Positions 50,501 through 61,400 of a DNA stretch of 64,000 nucleotides are shown here, in pieces. This DNA is from Saccharina japonica (Eukaryota > Sar > Phaeophyceae > Laminariales > Laminariaceae). Location of the stretch: positions 124,001 through 188,000 of the forward strand of contig MEHQ01002869.1 in assembly GCA_008828725.1 (NCBI GenBank). The letters run 5' to 3'. The position numbers were made by a program, and so were the translations under genes. The stretch's first letter is position 1; every line of letters begins with the position of its first letter. Below the pieces are notes generated by a model. The model did no database searches, was not told where the DNA came from, and was given only the letters and a program-made list of their open reading frames with translations.

Positions 50501-53500
50501 AAGATAAGCGAGAAAGTTTCCCGTAAAAAAAATAACTTCAGGCCGAAAGTCAACTTGCGTTGCCTTCTGTCTTGCTGCTTGCTGCTTGCTTCTTCGGCTT
50601 CCCGAAGAGACAGACCAGTGGCGGGTGACTTTTGGCCTTTTCGTACCATCGAGAACTGCGTAGGGATCGGAATAACATATAACAAAAGAGTATCAATACT
50701 ATTTCATACTTACGGGGAACCATAGTAAATAGGACCAAACGGTATTATTGCAAGGACCATAGTAAATAGCACCTACGTTATACACCAATACCCATATGTT
50801 TCCCTATTTTTGCTAACACTTTTTGGTCCTATTCACTATGGCCCTCCGTAGTAGTAAAAATAGGGAAATATGTACCACTCTGTACCGAAATGTAAGCACC
50901 TTTTGTACGTTAATCGTAGTCAATAAAAAAGGTTCTTATATTTCGGGACAGAGTGGTAGGTTTGTGCCGTAGGTCCTATTTACTATTAATAGGGTCCCTC
51001 GGAATAAGTAGATATATATATATATCGACGTGACGATGTATATCACAGCATCACAGCTGTTATTTTTTAATTTTATAAATATTATCTAATCCAGTAAATG
51101 GTCCCTCTATAGCGCCGGTATGTGCCAGCGGGAAAAACCGGCGCTATACGTAGCGGCAAATACGTAGCGGCAACCGGCGCTACTCCGGATTGAGGAATAT
51201 ATAGGTTTTAGTATGCAAACGGAAAAGTGCGCCAAGCGATTTCACCGGCGCTATAGCGCGCAACCGGCGCTATAGAGGGACCACTACTGCTGTTGTATAG
51301 GATACCCGGGGTATAAAGCCTGGTTGAGTTGGTCATACTCGGGTATGTATCCGGCGGGTATCCTCCGTGTCACTATACGTATAGGATACCCCGGGTATAA
51401 AGCCTGGTTGTGTTGGTCATATTCGGGTATGTATCCGGCGGGTATCCCCCGTGTCATACTCGAGTATCTACCCCGGTACCCCCCAGGTCGTACCCGGGTA
51501 TGTACAGGGATACTCCCCCCAGAGTATATATATAACCCACTAAAACCACCCTTTGCATGTGATCATGTACATATATACCTACTTCGAAGTACAACGTACA
51601 TAGACGTTTAACTTTTTCAAACTTCGATATTTCTTAGACGTTTAACTTTTTCAAGCCTCGATATTTCTGTCATATGTCTTCCCCTCGCTCCTAACTCACC
51701 GTTAACGAGATGTTGTGCAGGGTTTGTGTAATACCCAGCAGGCCCAACCCAGGAAACATGTGCACTTAGTATACCGTTCATATTATACTACGAATACGGC
51801 TCCCACCCGGCGGCACGAGCTAGATCATACAGATCACATAGATCATACAGATCATACAGATCATACTGATAATACAGACCATACAGATCAGGAATATATC
51901 TGCCCTGAAGGATCTAGATCACGAACTGGGAATGGATGAGCCGTCCGGCGTATTTGTGCAATTTTCCCGATCTGCGTCAAGTTTGCGGTGCAACACAGCA
52001 CAACAAAGCTCAGCACAGCTCAGCTCAGCGCAGCACACAGCAGACCACACAGCAGTCGTTTCCCCGCGAATACCTACCACTCTGTCCGGAAATATAAGCA
52101 CTGTTTGTATTAAATACTAATAAATAAAGGGGCCTTATATTTTGGGACAGAGTGGTATGATATTATATGAATAATTACGGCTCATGTATTATACGGGTAA
52201 CATATTTCCAAAGCGACATCGCTCAGTGCAGGAGGATTTTGAAAACCCGAACAATTGGCCCGAACCGTTGTTCTTGAGTCTCTCGCCTGTTCCCCCGGTT
52301 CGCCGCCTAGCGATGAACTCGACAAGTCGCGAGAAGAAATCACGAAAATACCTGGCCCAGCAATCACTGGCCAGCTACATAACCAGCAGCAGCCCTGTCT
52401 GTTCGCGTGTTCTACCAGTCTGCCAGCACTGTTCCGTGCTGTGTCTACCTGGTACTCCCCACTCACGCGATCGACCAAACAATGCTACCTGGTATACGTT
52501 ACTGCTACTACCGGGGGAGCATAGTAAATAGGACCAAATATTGCTAGAAAAAATCGGTTATTATATAGGTTTTTGTGTTTAACGTCGGTCCTATTTACTA
52601 TATGGTCCCCCGCAATATCAAACTGCACTACTGCTATTCATCGAACTGTCAGCCAAAGAATAGGAAACCAAAACGCATAATTTTCTCTCGACAACACCGA
52701 ACAACAGCTTGTTCTTGACGAAACGATTTCCGATTCTCTATTTCCCGTGGTCACGTACAGACGTTTTCTATGTATATATATTGAGTCCGACCGAATCAGG
52801 CTCGCTCTTTTTCTCTGAGTATATACTTTGTCGTGGTATTCATGGTATCCCCGTTTCCCCTCTATTGTTGAGGTGGCGTGTTTCTGAAACACGCCGAGGC
52901 AAGAAATATTTGCTCGCCCGCTTTCCTATAATTCTCTCTGACCAGGAAACCAGAGCGGCAATACTACAATATCCTCAAAACATCATCTTGTGAGTGACTG
53001 AGTGCGTCTCATCTCAACCTGCTTCCGGTAGCAGCGTTAGCCCCATACCGCATAATTGTACGAGTAATCCAGTACCTAACCTGCCCAGGGTACTGTAGGT
53101 AGGAGTACCTCGATAACTTGCAGCCATCTGGTGAGAGTTATCTATAACCGTTCTTTTCTCCAGGGGCATCGTTCGATTTTTTTTTCGGTGTTACCAATCT
53201 CGGACCAAAAACCCAGTACTGTAAGAGATTTCCATATATATCTACACATGGTATATATGCATAATATCGCCGTTTCACCCGAAAAAACGACCGGTTTTTA
53301 TTATTTTCGTTTTTTCGGAAAAATCGGTTCCGAAACTGTTTTTTAGAGGAAACTGAAGTGTACGGACATGTTTTCAAACTGCAATCCTAAAGAAGGCAAA
53401 CGGCATTTAGACGACTCACGCACAATGGCTGGTGGGTGGTTGGACTTCGACGAAGCGGGGCCGCTTCCAGGTCAAACACGCCTGCGAAGGTACTGAAACC

Positions 53501-56500
53501 TAAAATTCCAGAAATATAAAATTACGTTTGTTACGTGGAACAGATGGCTTGTAACTCGTAAATGCTACCTTACTTGCTGTAGTACTTCGCCTACGTTGCG
53601 GGAACAAACTACTTGGAATCAGAGCACCATAATGTTTTGACTATTACGGGATACCTTAGTAAATAGGACCTATGCTAAACACAAAAACCTACGAATATAT
53701 TTCCCAATTTTTACAATAATAACAACATTTGGTCCTATTTACTAGGGTCCTCCGAAACAGAAAAAAGGGCTACCTGGTACACGCTAACGTCGGACAGACA
53801 GATCATGTACAGATAGATCACCTAGATCGCCTAGATCCTAACCTGCCGTTATGATATATTGTGAAGGATCCGTATAGTACAGATCCAACCCAGGAAACAT
53901 GGCCTAGATCTTGCAGATTACAAGTAGTATATGGCTCCCACCCGGCAACGTGAGCTAGATCATACAGATCATACAGATCATACCGGTCAGGAATATATCT
54001 TCCCTGCAATATCTAGATCATCAAAGTTGGAATCGATTGTCTGTCGGCGAGGCAGCTGTATCATACCCGGGATGTATACGCGAACACGCTCATAACCCCG
54101 ACAGCCTGTGGGAAAGTTCTGGGAAAAATCTGGGAGTCTGTGTGTATAAAAGACTGACTACCAACTGACTACGACTACGGAATACCAGGTAGTTCGTCCA
54201 TCGAATGAGAGTATGATACCAGTATAGTCCATCCGGTTAAATTTTGCCATCTTGTGACCTCCACTTTTTCTCGCTCAATTTTGAGAATTGTAAGGCGAAA
54301 CAAACTTCGCAAGAACCGCGGGGTCGAGAGGAACTCAAATCCGGTCTCAATTTTTATTTTGAAAAAATTGGCCATTTTTGGCCATTTTTGAGAAAAATTG
54401 GCCACTTTTGGCCACTTTCGAGAAAAAATGGCCCAAATTTGGAAGGGAAAAAAAAAGCGTACTTTTTGCTCGTGTATACTGCTGTACATTAGGAATAGCA
54501 CGCGCCTACGCCAATATCGACGATGCTTTCTTTCCCACCTCCTCATAAACCCATACTGTACTCTTTTGTGTAGTGCATGTATTCAATGGAACAGTATACC
54601 ACCACCACACCAACGCCACGCCAACAGCAAGCTCAACCATAGCAGCCATCCACCTTCCCACCACCACCGCGCCAACATCACCACTAACTAATAGCTCCAG
54701 CAACGCCTCACAAACTATCTATTCTACATACATAGTGTATTCTACTATTCCGTCTTGAATGACTTCAACATGTCATCGATGGCGGCAATAGAAGCAATCC
54801 GGGCTTCGCGCGCCGCGGCGAGGGCAGCCTGCTCTTTGGCCTTACGCCCAGCCCTCTTCATTGGCTAGTGTTTGTGTGTGGGTGTGCTCTCCCGCGTGTT
54901 TGTCTGTGTTCATGTGTATATATATACATCAGTGTATGTATGTGGGTGTGTGTCGCTCTGAAACTTTGAGCGGCCATATCTCGCTCAAATAATTTTTTTT
55001 TTGCACAAAATAATGAAAATCCCCTAGGTGCAGGTCCAATTCGTCCGAATCCATTGAGTTTTTCGGGATCGTAGGATCAGTTATTCCACATAAAACGAAA
55101 TCAATTTCGCCCCCCATATGAGGTTTTCTGGCTTTTTCTCCCCCAAATCTCGTACAAAATAAAAAGAGTTGACTTCACATGAAGCTGGTCGACGAGATCT
55201 GTTCAAAACCGGTGTCAAACAAAAATAGGCACCACACGTTCGTTCATATAAAACCAAATAAAACCACGCAAAAAATCCACGGATTTGCGAATATCTCGCC
55301 AACAAAATGATAAATAAAAAATTTGATCCTACCAAAAGACGCGCCTGAAACAGAGCTTTTTAACGGTATATTCCATGGCACCAAGGGGTAATTCTGTCGT
55401 CCACAATAAATTATTTATTGTATGGTCAAATGATGGCAAAATTTAACCGGATGGACCATACTATTAATATTAAATGTCAACATTAACTTTGTACGACTAT
55501 TGTAACTTTTTTTTTCAACTTTTCCGCATAGAGCTGGTACCACAGAGTTTAACATTTATTGGCACCGCAGCTGGATTGCTAGCAGGGTAGGTCGTGCCTG
55601 TCGTATATGGCATTGCATTGTCTGCTCGTCTGCTCTGCTTACTGCATTGCAACGTAGTATCTCTGTCTGTGTCGTAGTTTTGTGACCACATAACCGGTAC
55701 GTCTCTAGGATGAAGAATCGGCACAGACACTGGGTGTGCTGGATGTCGACGGGTAGAAAGGACGGTTTAATGTGAAGAACACACACACACCTCATTTGTT
55801 TACCTTGATTCAGCTGCGATTATTTTGTTGTTTTGTTTTTCTCTGGCTTACAAGTCTATGACCACGACCACGGAACTTGTACCTCTCCAAGATGAAGGAT
55901 CAGGACTCAGGACGGACTGGTATCTGGGTATATTGATTTCGCTGGGTACATACAAATAGAAAGAACGGTTTCATGTGAAAACAACAATAGCAACACTAAT
56001 ATAGCATATTCCCGGTGTTACCGGTAACTTGTTGAACGCTCTTGTACCAGGTACTTGGTACACTACTATTAATAAGTATATATATATACTATTGCACAAC
56101 ATCGGACATCACTGATCCCCAGTTCATGATCTTAAGTTATGTATTATACATCTTCAAGGGCAGATAGAATCCTGATCTGTATGATCAAGCTCGTATTGTT
56201 GGGTAGGAGCCGCACAATCTGCATGATCTATAGCTGGATTGGATCTGTTATACACAGATCTTGCACAACATCTCATGACGGCAGGTTTGGATCTACTGCT
56301 ATAGATCGTGATTTATTTGTGTGATGAATGAAAATATTGTTTTTTGTAACACTTTTCAACGAGAGCCCTCGCGCCGTTCTATATATGAACAGGAATATTC
56401 TGAAAAATTCCGCCAAACAGTTCCGAGTACTGCTGTTGTTGTACTGGACTTCTCGGCATTCCAAGTGCCGGCTTGAATCTGGTGTTGTCCCCCTGCAGGC

Positions 56501-59500
56501 TGCAGCTGGGCCCCCTGTGAAATCGAGCAGGGTGTGATAGCAGCATGCCCATGCCCAGCTGCGCCGATCGCATTTTTTTTTTTTTTTACCTCGGCCAGGT
56601 CATCGATTACAAACTTCATGATCTAGATCTTACAGGGCAGATATATTCCTGATCTGTATGATCTATAGCTCAAGCTGACGGGTGGGAGGTGGGAGACGTA
56701 TCATCTGCATGATCTAATACATGCTTCCTGTGTTGGATCTGTACTCCACAGATCCTGCAGGATCTGTACTCCACAGATCCTGCACAACATGAAACAACCG
56801 CAGGTTAGGGTTTAGATGATCTACGAGTAGATGATCTAAATCACGGTATATCTGTAGATCCAAATCACGGTATATCTGTAGATGATCTGTCCAAGGTCTG
56901 CATTCTTGACAAAATGATGATGGTATTTGTTTTTTTTATCTTTTTGTTCATATGGAGGCTACTACTATCGTAGAGTCCCAAGAGTCTCAAGTGATGTGGT
57001 AGCTTTAACCCGCTACCGAGGGCTGCACTTTTCCTTCTTATATTTAGGGCAAGGAGAGAGCCCTCCACGTTGGGTTACCAGCGTGGACAAGAGATAGATC
57101 GAGTGAGGTTCGGGCGGGCAAACAAGGCCCCTCTCGACTTCAAGAAGGCTCGGTTACTAAGCCGAGTTCTCCGGTTCTCGGAAAGATACTCAGATGTGAT
57201 GACACTTCTGGTGTATCTTCCACGGGTACATGTGCAACGACCATTCTACGAACTTTCCCCAAAACCTGTCCTCCACAGTACCCCCCTCTTTATGCGCTAC
57301 AAATCCATCTTGTTAAGGATGAATTGTGACGATCATTCAGAAAGGGAATGATACTTGATATGGTGGTGAAGGTACTTGGGTCGTAGTACATAAACCTGTC
57401 CTCCACATTCATCTCAGTTATTATCTTCGCCCTTCTGTTCTCTCCCTCTTTAGTCGTAACTCAGATCCGGGGTCTATTAGTAGTAGGCTCTCCTCCTCCC
57501 TCCCCACTACGGTTCTTGCCTTGCATTTTTATCTCGAGAAGATTTCAGCACTTTCTTCCCCCGTCGACTCTCGTCGAGTTGTGCCTACCCACGCTATAAT
57601 GTGTGTGTGTTCTTCACATTAAACCTTCCTTTCTACCCGTCGACATCCAGCACACCCAGTGTCCGTGCCGATTCTTCATCCTAAAAAGGTACCAGTTCTG
57701 AGGCGCTCTCGACAGTTTTGGTGTCATTTGAGAACAAAAATATCCGTACGTACGGAGACTCGAACCCTCGACCTCAAACTTAGCAGGCTTCGTGGTTACC
57801 AGCTAGACCACCGGGGCGAGCGCGTACGTGTATGATGCGAGTATCTCAGCTGCTCAGCTGTCACATCGACCGGTTCTTCAATGGTCGGTACCAGCTTTGC
57901 AAGTCTCGTGACGTGTCACAATAGATGTGAACATGTGAACACCGGGCCCCCCGATCAAAGATCAAAGATGTCTCGGGAGACAGGACTTTCAACCCTTGAC
58001 AGACAGCAGACTTGCCTTGACATGCCTGTGACTGACACCAAAATACTAGGTTTTTAGTGTGGAACACTTCGGCCCTACACCCCCTGACAGCGCATGTTTT
58101 GCCGTGCTTGGCATGTCTCCCGACGTCTTTGCCCCCGATACGTGTGAACAGCGAACAGGTGTTCGTATATACCTTTGGATACATATATAGCAGTTCCAGC
58201 AGGAGCTCAACGTACGCGATACCACGTAGCCCCTTCTAAGATTGCACTGCCGTTTGGGGGACAACTTACTTGGAATTAGAGTTAATTATACGTTTAAGTA
58301 AAGTGCGGCATTAATTGTGGCATTGTTGTGGGGGCAAAACAGTCAAAATTAGAGTAGGATTCAAGTTTCTGTACTGCACTGCAGCGAAGTATCTCTGTGT
58401 CGTAGTTTTGTGACCACATAACTGGTGCTCGTATGTACCTCTCTAGGATGAAGAATCGGCACGGACACTGGGTGTGCGGGGTGTCGACGCGTAGAAAGGA
58501 AGGTTTAATGTGAAGAACACACACAAACAGCTCAATGCAGTACTCCCCCGGATTTCTTTTTCAAGGTGGTTTTGCTGAAAACGTGGAAAATGCAGACGCT
58601 GAGCGACGCGCCTGTCTCTGGAAGCGATATTTCCAAAAAGCCACCCCTTTTCGCTGCTCAAGAAGCCCTGCTTTTGGTGGACATCGGCTCTCAAAACCAT
58701 ATACCACACGGCGTGTTGTTATCGTGCGTGTTACCAGGAGAATATACCTCCTGCTGTATATTAAGGGGGGGGAAAAAACTGAAAAAAGAAAAGAAAAAAA
58801 CTTTTGAGGTCGAAAACTGACTTCCTCCAAACTGATATTTGCAAGCTTGGTGTGATAATTGATAATTTGATCACGCGTTCTACCGGGCGTTATGTAGTTT
58901 TTTAGAGTCGTCTACAACTTATCACAGGTATGAAAGCAACGAGTATATAGTAAGGGTGGGGATGTTTTCTTGCTGGTCCTCTCATCCTGCAGCTTTTTTG
59001 CCGGGGAGTTACTTTCCTCTCCTTGCCGACATGCCAGTAGCCTTTACCGCACCACTGAATTATTATCTAGGATAAAGTATGGAAATCGGGGAATATTTTA
59101 TTATATACCTTTTAGTGTGGTCGACCAATTTTTCAAAAAAAAAAAAACGCCTGATTTTTTCGAGACAAAGCTCGTAAGGGTCGGGGCGGGGACGGGGTTG
59201 GGGTTAGGGTTAGGGTTAGGGTTAGGGTCTAAAGTAGTGTTTTCGGCGTTTTTCTCATTATTCGGTCTCATAACACTGGAACCACACGCGGGCCACAACC
59301 AAGTCCCCGATTTCTATACTGTATCCTATATAATAATTCAGAATTGCGGTAAAGGCGACTCCGACATGCCGTCCAGGGGTGATACTCTAATATATTTACT
59401 GCTGTTATTACACTATGATACTCTGTTTACTTCGTATATATTAAAAAAAAAAAAAAACAACAGCTGTGAGATCGAGGATTTCGTCGAAACTCATATTTGC

Positions 59501-61359
59501 GTCGTAGCTGAGTCGTATGATACATAATTTTATCGCGGGTTTTTTATATTTACGAGTATACTGGTATGTAGTATATAACAGGTATGCGTGGAGACCGGCC
59601 GTGTGACGTGTCACGTGTGACGTGTCACGCTTGCTGGACGAATGGCTGAAAAAAAACGAACAGCCCGTCGTAGTAAAATAGTCACGCGTTATACATACGC
59701 GTACGTCAGTGTAAATTGTAAAAATCGAATGCATATGTGTATGTGCCGGTATGTATACCTGCCACGGGTGTATGCATTATATTATATGTACTTGAAGTAT
59801 ACCGGTGACTGCAACAGGCCGTGTGCGGGATTAACGAAACCCTTTTCAGAGCTGCAAAACTTATCCCACACTAATTCCAAGTAGTTTGTCCCCGAAAACG
59901 TGCGACCGGTTCTTAACCCATTCAGAACTGAAAAACTTATCCCACACTAATCCCAAGTCCTTTGTCCCCAAAAACGTGCGACCGTTCTTGGGGCTTCCAA
60001 GGGGAAACTTGTTTGTTTTTTTACGTTTGTTTAAGCGACGCGAATACAGCAGCATCGGCTACGCATGATTGGGGGGTCGTATAATAGGAGTTGATGTTCC
60101 GACCTACCAGGTACACAGCAAGGAACCGCACGTCACGGGCTTGGCATCATCCTACCCATACTGCTAGGTGCTCCACACTACGTACTCGTGGACGGTTGAT
60201 GACTTCAACGTATTTTTTTTTTCGGTCGCATTCTATGGCTCCCAAAAGGCTTCAAAGGTGTGACATCACATACAGAACGGCCCAAAACACCGCCTAGTTA
60301 CAGAGTATTAACGTATTATAACGGGGGACCATAGTAAATAGGACCTACGGCAAATACAAAAGCCTATATATTTACCTATTTTTACTAACAACTTTTGGTC
60401 CTATTTACTATGGTCCTCCGTAGTAACAGTAGTTGACTTTACGTCGGCTGGCTGGTGTTTCTGTTACTGCTGTGATAGCGCCGAGTCATGCTCGGACCAG
60501 CAGCTTTGCTAAATATGAGCATGTACAGAGAGGACACGAGACACGATGCTATGTATCCGCGGAGGAACTCTGTGCACCAATTAATCAAATAATGGTGTAC
60601 CCAAAAACAACAGGAGACATCCCAAGCAAGGCAAAACGTGCAAGGTCAAGGGTGTATGTAGGGCCGAGTGTTCTACACTAAAACCTAGTGGTTTGGTGTC
60701 AGTCAAGGCACGCAAAGGCAAAGTTTGCTGTCTTGTCAAGGAGCGAAAGTGCCGTTCGCCTGACATATTCGGGTATACGAGTACCAGACAGCAGTAGCAG
60801 CAGCAGCAGCACGACAACTGGAGTACCACTGGTTCAAACAGACCGGTATGCAAGGGAAGGGCAAAGGAAAGCAGTCGTAGGTCAAAAGGTCAAAATCTTT
60901 GGGGTACGATGTAAAGACCTGTATCGTATCTTTATGTCACCCCCTGTCCCTTTTCGCCATTAAGGGCTATCGCTCTGGTCGGAAATGTAACGGCGGTTTC
61001 ATATTGGTGCTAATGCTTAAACGGACCTTATATTTACGCCCAGAGTGCTACAGCCGTTGTACGATGTACGACACGCACCAGTACCGCCACGCTCTCGCGG
61101 AAAACAAGTACCCCCCGCCCTTAAGCCATACTAATTCCAAGTATTTTGTCCCCCAAAACGTGCGTGCAGTTCTAAAAGGTTTTGTACTGAGTTGGAGTAC
61201 AAAATACCGGCACCCCCCGGTACAAATACGCATATATACGGCCATAGGGCTAATACTTGGTACAAGATGAAACGCACCTTCGAGAGGGGTCGGCCGATGA
61301 TCCCCAAATCCTTCACCACGGTCGTCGTGGCGCCTCGGCCTTTGCTCCTACTGCTGCTG

Positions 61360-61400
<41 letters not shown>

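Larger units (their letters stand above)
44561..61277 (-). other. 16.7-kb intron of the phosphatase gene
   Basis: Bounded by gtgcgt (61277) and cccag (44561). It contains most of the window's DNA-transposon relics, listed separately. Stretches with nothing recognised are 45510-45958, 49570-50190, 50350-50710, 52160-52505, 52620-53640, 55800-56150, 58530-59190 and 59230-59830. Confidence 0.8.

Noticed and set aside
57745..57817. A functional tRNA-Ser (GCT).
   Set aside because: Acceptor ends do not pair and the T stem is poor, although the A and B boxes are present.
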